From: Collinsella aerofaciens
Lineage (GTDB): Bacteria > Actinomycetota > Coriobacteriia > Coriobacteriales > Coriobacteriaceae
Direction of reading: 5' to 3'
DNA: 64,000 nt
Assembly (NCBI RefSeq): GCF_028206995.1
Contig: NZ_JAQLFL010000002.1
Coordinates: forward strand, 124,001 to 188,000
A model generated the notes under the pieces. It was given only the letters and a program-made list of their open reading frames with translations, was not told the origin of the DNA and ran no database searches. Shown one piece after another: positions 43,752 to 54,391 of this stretch; positions within the stretch are counted from its first letter, which is position 1, and every line of letters starts with the position of its first letter. The position numbers were made by a program, and so were the translations under genes.

Positions 43752-43887
43752 GGTGACCTCCATAATGCGACGCGGCTCAGCCGCGTAAAACTCAGTACGA
43801 CCGTGCTTATACCCAGCCGCCCGCAAAGCAACCACTCGCGGGCAGCTCTTTTATATAATGGTGGGCACGCAAACGATTGGAGAGCGC

Positions 43888-44463
43888 ATGCCCACGTCAC
43901 AAAGCCAGAAAAAAGAAGCCATCGCCCAGGCGACCGAGCAGGAGCTCGCATCGCTCGCGGGTCGTGGCGTGCGTATCGCGGGCAACGCGTGCTCGCCGAT
44001 CGTGCTGGTCAAAGGCGATTTGGACGAGGCCGAGCGTTCGGGTGGCGAGCTTGCCGCCGGCCCGGATGGCGCGGCGTTGCGCAAGGCGCTTGGGGCCATC
44101 GGCTACGCGCCCGAGGATTTTTGCGTGCTGGCAAGCGTCGCCGGCGTGGGTGACGGAGCGGTCGCGGTGGGCGAGACTCTGCCGTGCGAGCTGTTCCGTG
44201 AGGCGCTTGAGGCTTTGGACCCCGAGGCGGTGCTACTGCTCGACAACAACGCGGCTGACGCCATGCGCGAGACCTACGCCGATATGCTCGTGGCGATCGA
44301 TGACTTCGACACCGCCATGCTCAGGCCCGGCTTGGTCGCCCATGTGCAGGGTCGCCGCGTGCTCGCGCTCGACGGTTTCGAGGCGGCGCTCACCGACAAG
44401 GCCGCTAAGCAGCGCATGTGGGCCTACATCAAGCAGCTGACTCCGGCGGCCGCCCCGCTGTAG
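43888..44463 (+). CDS. uracil-DNA glycosylase-like protein without catalytic motifs
   Basis: 191 residues. The order of segments follows family 4 uracil-DNA glycosylases: IVLVKGDLDEAERSGGEL (where those have VGEAPG...), LRKALGAIGYAPEDFCVLASV, LDPEAVLLLDNNAADAM, and an end with AKQRMWAYIKQL like the final helix after HPS. But the GEAPG loop, the HP(S/A) motif and the four iron-sulfur Cys are all absent. It is therefore a degenerate or binding-only relative. The ATG at 43888 follows GGAGAG; a TATAAT lies at 43854-43859. The match is by eye and moderate. Confidence 0.45.
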   Translation: MPTSQSQKKEAIAQATEQELASLAGRGVRIAGNACSPIVLVKGDLDEAERSGGELAAGPDGAALRKALGAIGYAPEDFCVLASVAGVGDGAVAVGETLPCELFREALEALDPEAVLLLDNNAADAMRETYADMLVAIDDFDTAMLRPGLVAHVQGRRVLALDGFEAALTDKAAKQRMWAYIKQLTPAAAPL

Positions 44464-44527
44464 CGGATTGGCGCCGGCGAGCGATTGCCTGGCGGGCAAG
44501 GCGCGCCTCGAGATCGGCGCCGCACTT

Positions 44528-45805
44528 CTACATCACAGCGCGCAGCTCAAACCGATCGCCGTTAATGCGGAACTGACAGTTGCCGTTCATGCGCTCCACG
44601 GCAAGTTTGATGCTCTTGGTGCCAAAGCCGTGGCCCGCATGCCGGGTTACGGGCATGCCGTCGACCATGCGCGGCGCGCGGTCAAACGTGTTGGAAACTA
44701 ACAGCAGCAGCTGGCCGTCCTCTAATCGCAGGTCAAAGTCGACGAATCGCTTTCCTTGGGGTGCGGCGCTTGCAGCGGTGATAGCGTTTTCCAAGGCATT
44801 TGAGAGCACGCTAAACAGGTCGGCTTCACCTACGTGGATGGTTTCGGGTACGGCGGCGCGCAGGTTGGCGGTAATGCCGTTTCTATTGATATCCGAGTTA
44901 AATGACGAAAGCGCGATGTTTACGGTCTCGTTGGCGCAGAAGCGGCGTACGGCGGTGCGGTCGCCGGCTTCGCAGAGTTCGTCGATGCGATCGAGCGCCT
45001 CGTCGGTGTGGCCCTCCTCAATTAAAGCGGCCAGGCCGCGTAGGAAGTGGCGCATGTCGTGGCGAAGAATCGACAGCTCGCGCCCAGATTGACGCCAAGC
45101 CTCGAGCTCTTTGATGGCGGCGCTGTCGCGGGTTTCGAGCATCCAGCGCTCTCGCTCGGCGGTTTCCTTTTCTTCGTATTCGCGCAGGTAAACGGCAAGA
45201 AACATAAGATAGAAGGCACAGAGCGCAAATGCCAAAAACTCAACCGTTACCACCGAGCCCGAGTGGAACAGCGTGGTGTAGACGTTGGTGGCATAGTCAA
45301 AGACGTAATAGACGAGCGGCAGGATTAAAAGGATGCCCAGCTCGGTGGTGCTTTTAATCGCCAAGCGCGGACCGATGTCGCCGGCCCAATGCAACAGGAC
45401 GGCAAAGACGGCGAGTGTGGTCGCGATGCGCGCCAGATAGTACGCGATCTGAGAATCGGTTGCGGCAAATGCGGCGATGCCCATCCAATTGCTGAACTGG
45501 CAGCTCAGATAGGCACTCGTAATGCCGAGCACGGCAAGCAGCGGGCTCAGGCGGTAGCGCGCGCACAAATAGATGACGAGCGGCAGATGCACGACGATCG
45601 GATATACCTGGCGGGCGAAAAGCTCGCCGCCGACGGCATTGGCGAGGCCAAATGCGCATCCGGTTACGGCACCGACCAGCACCAGTTCAAGCGCATGACG
45701 CCGGTTGATCTCGACACCGCACAGCGCCGCCGAGGCAAAGACGCCAAAGAGCAGCGTCGTGGCGTGGTGGATTGCCCAAAGGACCATTTCGACCGAGGAG
45801 ACCAT
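44528..45805 (-). CDS. AgrC-like sensor histidine kinase (GHKL)
   Basis: 425 residues. About six membrane helices (5-210), a coiled region (about 212-250), the H-box RHDMRHFLRGLAAL (phospho-His near residue 257), and an ATPase with SNALENAITAA and GFGTKSI. This is the HPK10-type kinase that partners LytTR regulators, often for peptide signals. The ATG overlaps the stop of the regulator gene by one base (TGATG). No peptide precursor gene is visible nearby. Confidence 0.85.
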   Translation of the reverse strand: MVSSVEMVLWAIHHATTLLFGVFASAALCGVEINRRHALELVLVGAVTGCAFGLANAVGGELFARQVYPIVVHLPLVIYLCARYRLSPLLAVLGITSAYLSCQFSNWMGIAAFAATDSQIAYYLARIATTLAVFAVLLHWAGDIGPRLAIKSTTELGILLILPLVYYVFDYATNVYTTLFHSGSVVTVEFLAFALCAFYLMFLAVYLREYEEKETAERERWMLETRDSAAIKELEAWRQSGRELSILRHDMRHFLRGLAALIEEGHTDEALDRIDELCEAGDRTAVRRFCANETVNIALSSFNSDINRNGITANLRAAVPETIHVGEADLFSVLSNALENAITAASAAPQGKRFVDFDLRLEDGQLLLLVSNTFDRAPRMVDGMPVTRHAGHGFGTKSIKLAVERMNGNCQFRINGDRFELRAVM

Positions 45806-46511
45806 CAGTGTCTCCCACCCTCAAAGCGCGCCGCAAAGTAGGCGTCTTGGAATCCCTGCTTGCAGCTGCGCGAAAGCGGGATGCACGCGCCCGAGCGCAT
45901 GACGATGTCCGTGCGGTCAAAGTGATCGATATTGCGCAGGTTGACCTGGTAGCTGCGGTGGCATTTTGCACCAAACGGTCCTCGACGCTGCGGAATGACT
46001 CGAGTGCCTCGATATCGCGTCCGTCGCGCAGGTGGAAGACCACGTGCTTGTTGCGCGCTTCGGCATATTCGATGTCGGACAGGCGCAGGGCGTGGTAGCC
46101 AAAGGAAGTTTTGATCACGAGCTCGTCGGTTGCCGCCGGGCGCATGCTCGAAAGCTCGTCGAGTAACTGCGCCAGGCGTTCGTAAGTCACGGGCTTGAGC
46201 AGGTAGTCGAAGGCGCGGACCTCGTAGGATTCCAGCGCGAACTCGGGCGACGAGGTGAGGAACACCAGGCGCACGGCGGTGTCGGCCTGGCGCAGTTCGC
46301 GTGCGGTGTCCATGCCGTTGACGAGCGGCATGATCATATCGAGTAAGATGATGTCGGCGCGCGATGCGGCATGGCGGGCCAGCAGGTCCTCGCCGCGCGT
46401 GACGAGCGCAACATCGACCGCCGTGCCCGTCTCGGTCGACCAACGGTCGATCATCCGGTGCAGTCTATCTAGAAAAGTGACATCATCGTCGCAGGCAATA
46501 ATCTTGAGCAT
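45805..46511 (-). pseudogene. LytTR response regulator with a -1 frameshift
   Basis: From ATG 46511 the receiver is complete (ACDDDVTFLDRLH, Asp in ILLDMIMP, Lys in LLKPVTYERL), followed by the first half of a LytTR DNA-binding domain up to VEDRLVQ. There the frame breaks. The other frame continues KCHRSYQVNLRNIDHF to a stop at 45805 that overlaps the kinase start. Adding one A to the AAAA run (TTTT at 45964-45967 on the plus strand) gives LVQKCHRSYQVNL, the standard LytTR motif. Length after repair is 235 residues, normal. Either sequencing error or a broken regulator. Confidence 0.85.
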
Positions 46512-46716
46512 TCGGCCCCCTTAAGTAGTTCGATTTTGCCACATCGGGCACGCGCCGCTTGCGGGGGTACGGACCGTTTGCGCCCCACGGCGTGCAGCTC
46601 GCGCCAAGCGGTGTTGCGGTGGCGAAAGATGCCTCCTGCGCTATCGAAAGCCCGGCTATCCTCAGCTTGCCAGTTCGAAAATGGACTTGCCACATGATTG
46701 AATCTTTATTTCAACT

Positions 46717-46764
46717 TGACACCTAGGTTTACAGCTGTCTTGTCAGCTGTAAACCTAGGTGTCA
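46717..46764. promoter_or_regulatory. 21-base-arm palindromic operator of the nad operon
   Basis: 46717-46737 and 46744-46764 are perfect inverted repeats (TGACACCTAGGTTTACAGCTG), 6 bases apart. Inside are ACAGCTGT-type half-sites like those of NiaR. It overlaps a good promoter: TTGTCA (46740-46745), 17 bases, CATACT (46763-46768). The niaR gene at the end of this operon makes autoregulation likely. The rest of the gap (46512-46716) shows nothing recognisable. Confidence 0.75.
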
Positions 46765-46803
46765 TACTAAAGCCCCAAGATTCGCCAAAAGAGAGGGGCC
46801 TTG

Positions 46804-47829
46804 ATGGCACAGAGCGCGAACATGGATGCGTCGGAGCTTGCACGCGATATCGCGGCCGGCCTGGCATCGGCAACGACGGCAACGGAGCGTGCGGCGCTGG
46901 TGCCCGCAGAGCTCGTCGAGGCCATTCATCAACTAAAAACCCAACGTGACGCGGTAATCCTGGCGCACTATTACGTGGCGCCCGAGGTCCAAGCCGTTGC
47001 CGATTACGTCGGCGACAGCTTCTACCTGGCAAAGCTCGCCAAAAGCCTGCCGCAGCAGACCATCGTGCTGTGCGGCGTGGAGTTTATGGGCGAGAGCGCC
47101 AAGCTGCTCAATCCCACTAAGACCGTGCTGCTGCCCGAGCCGGGCGCGGACTGTCCCATGGCGCACATGGTCAAGCGCGAGACGGTCGACGCGGCGCGCG
47201 CCGAGTACGGCGACGACCTGGCCGTGGTGTGCTACGTCAACTCCACGGTCGAGATCAAGAGCTGGAGCGACGTGTGCGTCACCAGCTCCAACGCCGTTAA
47301 GATCGTGTCCGAGCTGCCGCAGCAGCATATCCTGTTCATTCCCGACCAAAACCTGGGACGCTTCGTAGCCGAGCAGGTGCCGCAAAAGCACGTCATCCTC
47401 AACAACGGCTACTGCCCGCGCCATCACATCATCACCGTCGAGCAGATCGTCGACGCGACGGAGGCCCACCCCGACGCGCTCGTGCTGGCGCACCCCGAGT
47501 GCAAGGCCGACGTCCTGGCCGAGGCCGACTACATCGGCTCCACCGCCGGCATCATCAAGTATGCCGAGGAGTCCGACGCGAGCGAGTTCATCATCGTGAC
47601 GGTCCGCGGCGTGCTCTACGAACTCGAGCGCCGCTGCCAGGGCACCGGCAAGAAGTTCTACTTCCCTGCGGTGCGGCCCACCTGCGTCAACATGGATCTC
47701 ATCACGCTCGAAAAGCTCGTGCACTGCCTGGAGACGGGCGAGGGCGAGGTGCAGATTGGCGTGTCGGAAGAGGCCGCCGATCAGGCCAAGCTCACACTCG
47801 ACCGCATGCTCGAGTACGCGACGCGCTAA
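46804..47829 (+). CDS. nadA: quinolinate synthase
   Basis: 341 residues. It condenses iminoaspartate with DHAP to quinolinate using a [4Fe-4S] cluster. Cluster Cys: VLCGVEFMGES (near 98), HPECKADV (near 231) and RPTCVNM (near 297). VILAHYYVAPEVQ and VCYVNST are the usual substrate regions. I start at ATG 46804; the TTG three bases earlier is possible. First gene of nadA-nadB-nadC-niaR. Confidence 0.95.
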   Translation: MAQSANMDASELARDIAAGLASATTATERAALVPAELVEAIHQLKTQRDAVILAHYYVAPEVQAVADYVGDSFYLAKLAKSLPQQTIVLCGVEFMGESAKLLNPTKTVLLPEPGADCPMAHMVKRETVDAARAEYGDDLAVVCYVNSTVEIKSWSDVCVTSSNAVKIVSELPQQHILFIPDQNLGRFVAEQVPQKHVILNNGYCPRHHIITVEQIVDATEAHPDALVLAHPECKADVLAEADYIGSTAGIIKYAEESDASEFIIVTVRGVLYELERRCQGTGKKFYFPAVRPTCVNMDLITLEKLVHCLETGEGEVQIGVSEEAADQAKLTLDRMLEYATR

Positions 47830-47885
47830 GCCAATGTGACATGAGGGACCATCCCTTATGCCACATTACAAGGGAGAGGATTCCT

Positions 47886-49262
47886 GTGGAAACCAAACAA
47901 TACCCCGATATGGAGTGTGACGTCGTCATTGCCGGTTGCGGCGTGGCGGGCCTGTATGCGGCTCTCAATCTGCCGACGAGCACGCGCGTAATCATGCTCT
48001 CCAAGGGCGCCATCGACGAGTGCGATTCGATGCTCGCGCAGGGCGGCATCTGCGTACTGCCCGAGGGCTCTGACTACGATGCCTTCTTTGAGGACACCAT
48101 GCACGCCGGCCATTACGAGAACCGCCGCGAGAGCGTTGACATCATGATCCGCTCGAGCCGCTCGGTCATCAACGACCTGCTGGCGATGGGCGTGGACTTT
48201 GAGCGCAAGGCCGACGGCAGCCTCGACTTTACCCGCGAGGGCGCGCACAGCCGCCCGCGCATCGCCTTCCATGCCGATATTACGGGCAAGGAGATTACGA
48301 CCAAGCTGCTCCAGGCTGTCCGTAAGCTGGACAACGTGCAGATTCTCGAACACGTTGCCATGACCGACATCCTGACCGCCGAGCGCGATGACGCCACGGT
48401 GTGCACCGGCGTTGTCGCCGTTGCCGTGGATGAGGGCGATTCGGCTCGCCCCGCCGACGAGCTGGCAAATGCCGCTGAGGGCGTGCATGCCGGCGAGCCT
48501 TTTAAGATCCATGCCCGCCACACGCTGTGGGCTACGGGCGGTATCGGCGGCGTATACGACCATTCGACTAACTACCCGCAGCTCACGGGCGATGCCTGCT
48601 ACATTGCTCAGGAGCATGGCATTAAGATGGAGCACCTGGACTACGTGCAGATTCACCCCACGGGACTGTTCTCGCCGCAGCCGGGCCGCACCTTCCTGAT
48701 CAGCGAGAGCTGCCGCGGCGAGGGCGCGATTTTGCTCAACGCCGCCGGCGAGCGCTTTACCGACGAGTTGCAGCCGCGCGATGTGGTCGCCGCTGCTATT
48801 CGCGAGCAGATGAAGCAGGACGGCACCGAGCACGAATGGCTGAGCTTTGCCCCCGTCGAGCGCGATGTGGTGACCGGGCACTTTACCAACATCCGCGCGC
48901 GCTGCCTGGAGGACGGTCGCGATATCTTGGACGAGACCATTCCCGTTACGCCCACGCAGCACTACTTTATGGGCGGCGTGTGGGTCGACAAGGACGGTCG
49001 CACCTCGATGCCCGAGCTCTACGCCGCGGGCGAGACGGCCTGCAACGGCGTTCACGGCAAGAATCGCCTAGCTTCTAACAGCCTGCTCGAGTCTCTGGTC
49101 TGGGGCCGCCGCGCCGCGTGGTATATGCGTACCGGCGAGTCGCTGGCCGTGGAGCAGGCCGGTGAGCCCGCGCTTGACGGGCGTCACCGCGCCCTGAGCG
49201 CCGACCCCCTTGCAATCGATGATTTGGCCCGTGCCGCCGGCACGCAGGCCGTGGAGGAGTAA
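47886..49262 (+). CDS. nadB: L-aspartate oxidase, short form
   Basis: 458 residues. FAD enzyme that oxidises aspartate to iminoaspartate. FAD site CDVVIAGCGVAGLYAALN at the start; AQGGICV, EGAHSRPRIAFHADITGKEI, HPTGLF, SCRGEGAILLN and NRLASNSLLESLVWG are the family's active-site blocks. The usual C-terminal helical domain (about 90 residues) is missing; the chain ends soon after the last FAD motif. The GTG start follows AAGGGAGAGG. A hairpin sits in the 56-base gap after nadA. In anaerobes fumarate is the likely electron acceptor. Confidence 0.9.
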   Translation: METKQYPDMECDVVIAGCGVAGLYAALNLPTSTRVIMLSKGAIDECDSMLAQGGICVLPEGSDYDAFFEDTMHAGHYENRRESVDIMIRSSRSVINDLLAMGVDFERKADGSLDFTREGAHSRPRIAFHADITGKEITTKLLQAVRKLDNVQILEHVAMTDILTAERDDATVCTGVVAVAVDEGDSARPADELANAAEGVHAGEPFKIHARHTLWATGGIGGVYDHSTNYPQLTGDACYIAQEHGIKMEHLDYVQIHPTGLFSPQPGRTFLISESCRGEGAILLNAAGERFTDELQPRDVVAAAIREQMKQDGTEHEWLSFAPVERDVVTGHFTNIRARCLEDGRDILDETIPVTPTQHYFMGGVWVDKDGRTSMPELYAAGETACNGVHGKNRLASNSLLESLVWGRRAAWYMRTGESLAVEQAGEPALDGRHRALSADPLAIDDLARAAGTQAVEE

Positions 49263-49265
49263 ACC

Positions 49266-50126
49266 ATGAATCCCATTACCATGAAGCTCGTCGTCGATGA
49301 TCTGATTCTGCAGGCTCTGCGCGAGGACATCACGTTTGAGGACGTGAGCACGGCGAGCGTGTGCCCCACGGCGCGCCCCGCTACCGTTGAGCTCATCGCC
49401 AAGGCCGACGGCATTATCGCCGGCCTGGACGTATTCGCCCGCACCTTTGAGCTGCTGGATCCGCAGAGCTCCGTGTTGTTCGATGTCGCGGACGGCGACG
49501 AGGTGCACGCTGGCGACCATGTGGGCCAGGTGCGCGGCGACGCGCGCGTGCTGCTTTCGGGCGAGCGCGTGGCGCTCAACTATCTGCAGCGCATGAGCGG
49601 CATCGCCACTTACACGCATCGGATGGCGGCTGCGCTCGAGGGCACCAAGACCGTGCTTGTCGACACGCGCAAGACCACGCCGGGAATGCGCGTCTTCGAG
49701 AAGGCCGCAGTCGAGATCGGCGGCGGCAGCAACCACCGCTATAACCTGTCGACGGCTGTCATGCTCAAGGACAACCACATCGACGCCGCCGGTGGCGTGG
49801 CACGCGCGATTGAGATGGCGCGCGCCCATGCATCGTTTACCACGACGGTCGAGATTGAGTGCGAGAACCTGGACATGGTGCGCGAGGCCGTGGAGGCCGG
49901 CGCCGATATCATCATGTTCGACAACATGACCCACGACGACATGGCTGCCGCGATCGAGCTTATCGCCGGCCGCGCCAAGACCGAGTGCTCGGGCAACGTG
50001 GACGCCAGCAATGTCCGAGCGCTCGCCGACCTGGGCGTTGACTTTATTAGCTCGGGGGCGTTGACGCACTCTGCGCCGATCCTCGACCTTTCGCTTAAGC
50101 ACCTGCGTCTGCTGGACGGTAAATAA
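49266..50126 (+). CDS. nadC: nicotinate-nucleotide pyrophosphorylase
   Basis: 286 residues. Converts quinolinate and PRPP to nicotinate mononucleotide. Conserved: GERVALNYLQRMSGIAT (residue ~97), DTRKTTPGMR (~134), GGGSNHRYNLS (~152), LKDNHI, EIECEN and SGNVDASN. Complete length. Starts 3 bases after nadB and overlaps niaR by one base. Confidence 0.95.
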   Translation: MNPITMKLVVDDLILQALREDITFEDVSTASVCPTARPATVELIAKADGIIAGLDVFARTFELLDPQSSVLFDVADGDEVHAGDHVGQVRGDARVLLSGERVALNYLQRMSGIATYTHRMAAALEGTKTVLVDTRKTTPGMRVFEKAAVEIGGGSNHRYNLSTAVMLKDNHIDAAGGVARAIEMARAHASFTTTVEIECENLDMVREAVEAGADIIMFDNMTHDDMAAAIELIAGRAKTECSGNVDASNVRALADLGVDFISSGALTHSAPILDLSLKHLRLLDGK

Positions 50127-50671
50127 TGGATGCCCGCGAGCGTCGCCGCGCCATCATGGGCGTACTCGAGGGGGCCACGGAGCCCGTTTCGGGCAGCGCG
50201 CTTGCCCGCGAGGTGGGTGTGAGCCGCCAGGTCGTGGTGCAGGACATTGCCCTGCTGCGCGCCGACGGACACGATATCGTGGCGACCAACCGTGGTTATG
50301 TGCTGCAGGAGGCCCCCAGCAGCCCCGCTGTGCCCACGCGCTTGGTCAAGGTTCGCCACAGCGTGGAGCAGGCAGGCGATGAGCTCACGAGTGTCGTCGA
50401 CGCCGGAGGCGCCGTGCTCAACGTGATCGTCAATCACCGCGTGTACGGTAAGATCACGGCCGACTTGGATATCCGCAATCGTCGCGATGTTGAGCGCTAC
50501 CTGCACGATATCGAGAGCGGCAAGAGCTTTCCGCTGCTGACGGTAACCAGCGGCTATCACTTCCATCGCATTGCGGCAGAAGACGAGCAAACTCTCGACG
50601 AGATCGAGGCCATGCTCAAGGAGAAGGGCTATCTGGCAGACCTAATGCCCTACGAAGATGACCTGTCCTAG
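50126..50671 (+). CDS. niaR: niacin-responsive repressor NiaR (HTH_11-3H)
   Basis: 181 residues. N-terminal winged helix (MDARERRRAIMGVLEGA, VGVSRQVVVQDIALLRADG), then a 3H domain with the three His: KVRHSVEQ, VNHRVYG and SGYHFHRI. NiaR/YrxA regulators bind nicotinate and repress NAD synthesis genes. The start overlaps the nadC stop (TAATG). Likely binds the palindrome at 46717-46764. Confidence 0.92.
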   Translation: MDARERRRAIMGVLEGATEPVSGSALAREVGVSRQVVVQDIALLRADGHDIVATNRGYVLQEAPSSPAVPTRLVKVRHSVEQAGDELTSVVDAGGAVLNVIVNHRVYGKITADLDIRNRRDVERYLHDIESGKSFPLLTVTSGYHFHRIAAEDEQTLDEIEAMLKEKGYLADLMPYEDDLS

Positions 50672-50684
50672 TAACGACGAATGC

Positions 50685-50724
50685 AAAAGGAGGCCTCCGC
50701 GGCGATGCGGAGGCCTCCTTTTTT
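50685..50724. terminator. bidirectional terminator
   Basis: AAAAGGAGGCCTCCGC (50685-50700) pairs perfectly with 50707-50722, loop GGCGAT, A4/T6 tails. It can end both niaR and the convergent ferredoxin gene. Confidence 0.92.
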
Positions 50725-50763
50725 GTGCACGGTGTACTTGTGAGTGTGCAAGTGGGGGAGTTG

Positions 50764-50949
50764 TTACTCCTCGACGATCTCGGTGATCGCGCCGGCGGGG
50801 CAAGCGTCCTGGCAAGCGCCACAGGCGACGCAGGAATCCTCGTCAGCGACGGTAGCGACGTCCTGGAGCTCCAGAACGCCAGCGGGGCAGGAGTCGACGC
50901 AAACGCCACAAGCGATGCACTCGTCGGCATCAATTACGGGATGAGCCAT
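50764..50949 (-). CDS. 2[4Fe-4S] ferredoxin
   Basis: 61 residues. Two cluster motifs, CIACGVCVDSC and CVACGACQDAC, each with the fourth Cys followed by Pro (CP). A clostridial-type electron carrier for anaerobic metabolism. I use ATG 50949 (MAHPVID), preceded by AGAGAGGAA; longer frames add no conserved sequence. Confidence 0.92.
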   Translation of the reverse strand: MAHPVIDADECIACGVCVDSCPAGVLELQDVATVADEDSCVACGACQDACPAGAITEIVEE

Positions 50950-51170
50950 GGTAGTTTCCTCTCTGTTGACCGACGCTACAGGCGATGCGCGTCGGTTTGA
51001 TTCGGGCAAAAACATACCACGGGAGCGACCGTTTGCAATACCCTCTGACCGGCATCTTCATACCGTTCGCCGAGTATGCTACGGCTTACTAAAAAACATG
51101 CAGGTGAGGCCGTTGAGCTGCGCAAATGTTAGCTATAGGTGACTTGAAATATAGGGCGATTGAGCGCGCC

Positions 51171-51284
51171 TGCGGAAAGGGCATCCCGTTATTTGGCCGA
51201 AAACCGGGTCGCAGTTTCCGGTTGGGCCCGCTAGAGGAAACTGCGACCCGGAATCCACGCTCAAACCGGGATGAACTTTCCGCA
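51171..51284. repeat. nested palindrome, family R5 copy 2
   Basis: Outer arms 51171-51188 and 51267-51284 match at 16 of 18; inner arms CCGGGTCGCAGTTTCC (51204-51219) and 51236-51251 are a perfect 16. The words GCATCCCG, CTGCGACCCGGAAT and TTTCC are shared with 36214-36388. The rest of 50950-51409 shows nothing recognisable. Confidence 0.6.
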
Positions 51285-51409
51285 AGACGGCCCCCAGGCA
51301 CCCCCGGACGCAAACCTCAGCCATCTCTACATAGATTTCAATAGATCTGCCGAGAACTCAAACAGTGTATCTACCTGCGCATTTGAGAACCTAAACTCTC
51401 AGAGATAAG

Positions 51410-51436
51410 AAATCTTATATGAATTGACTTAGATTT
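51410..51436. promoter_or_regulatory. putative HspR operator at dnaK
   Basis: AAATCTTATAT and GACTTAGATTT flank 5 bases. The same 27-base layout occurs before clpB (60627-60653) with 22 of 27 identical and identical spacing. Ends are inverted (AAATCT/AGATTT). It sits in the dnaK promoter region; HspR is encoded at the end of this cluster. It differs from the classic HAIR sequence CTTGAGT-N7-ACTCAAG. Confidence 0.65.
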
Positions 51437-51545
51437 TGTATATTCCGGCCCATAAGGGGATACACTACATCCTGAAAGACAAGCCGAAGCGCCGCGCGAC
51501 AGACCGTCGAGGCGGCGCGAACGCAAAAGAGAGAGGGAATTTCTA

Positions 51546-53438
<1,893 letters not shown>

Positions 53439-53440
53439 TC

Positions 53441-54283
53441 ATGTCCGCCCGTAAAGCTCGCACGGAGGCGGCTGCCGCTGGCGCCGCCCCCGTTGACTCT
53501 GAGGAGAAGGACGTGAAGATTCCCGTAGAGGCCGTCGACGATACCGAGGCCAACGAGGCCGAGGCCGCCGAGGCTGCCGAGAACCAGGTAGAGGATTCCA
53601 ACAAGGAGGCGACGATGACCGAGGACGAGATGGTGGAAGCCGCTATCCGCGCCGGTGAGGAAGCCGCCGACAACGACTTTAAGCTCAAGTTCGAGCAGGC
53701 CCAAAAGGAGCTTGCCGACGTGCGCAGCGAGCTCGATGCTGCGGCAGAGGCTCAGAAGGCCGCCGAGGACAAGGCAAAGGACGCCACCGAGCGCACCGCC
53801 CGTCTACAGGCCGACTGGGAGAACTTCCGTCGCCGCACCGCTAACGAGCGCATCGCCGAGCGCGAGCGCGCGACCGAGAAGCTCGTCACTGCGCTGCTGC
53901 CGGTGGTTGACGATATCGAGCGTGCAATCGACCATGCCCGTAGCCAGGAGCTTTCCGACGATTTTAAGCAGTTCGTCGATGGCGTTGACGCGGTGCATGC
54001 CAAGCTGCTCGATGTGTTTGCGCACGAGGGCGTTGAGCCCATCGACCCCAAGGGCGAGGCGTTCGATCCGCTCGAGCACCAGGCCGTGGGGCGTGTCGAG
54101 GACGCATCGCAGTACGACGAGACCGTCAACGACGTGTACCAGAAGGGCTACCGCATGGCGGATCGCATCCTGCGTTCCGCGATGGTGACGGTGACCTACG
54201 GTGGCGAGAAGCGCCCCGCACCGGAGCCCGAAGCGGCGCCCGAGGATGCCACGGCCGATACGGCCGAGGGCACCGAGGAGTAA
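53441..54283 (+). CDS. grpE: nucleotide exchange factor GrpE
   Basis: 280 residues as read from ATG 53441. The first 58 codons are Ala/Glu-rich with no conserved sequence. A long coiled coil (about 80-150) and the GrpE head with RTANERIAERERATEKLV, PVVDDIERAID and DPLEHQAVGRVED follow. A second ATG at 53615 has a much better ribosome site (AAGGAGG, 5 bases away) and would give 222 residues, close to normal, so the true start may be there. It releases ADP from DnaK. Confidence 0.93.
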   Translation: MSARKARTEAAAAGAAPVDSEEKDVKIPVEAVDDTEANEAEAAEAAENQVEDSNKEATMTEDEMVEAAIRAGEEAADNDFKLKFEQAQKELADVRSELDAAAEAQKAAEDKAKDATERTARLQADWENFRRRTANERIAERERATEKLVTALLPVVDDIERAIDHARSQELSDDFKQFVDGVDAVHAKLLDVFAHEGVEPIDPKGEAFDPLEHQAVGRVEDASQYDETVNDVYQKGYRMADRILRSAMVTVTYGGEKRPAPEPEAAPEDATADTAEGTEE

Positions 54284-54289
54284 TTGAGA

Positions 54290-54320
54290 AGGGCCCCGGG
54301 GCAACACCCGGGGCCCTTTC
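54290..54320 (+). terminator. terminator inside the dnaK cluster
   Basis: AGGGCCCCGGG (54290-54300) pairs with 54307-54317, loop GCAACA, then a short T-run. It would lower dnaJ-hspR expression relative to dnaK-grpE. Confidence 0.7.
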
Positions 54321-54391
54321 TGGCCAAGTGCCACATGACAGCATGAGCCGCCGTCCGCGGGGGCGGCGGATATAACAGGAGAGGAGCTACG

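Noticed and set aside
51410-51436. CIRCE element of HrcA
   Set aside because: The sequence and spacing (TTAGCACTC-N9-GAGTGCTAA) do not match; HspR is the local regulator.
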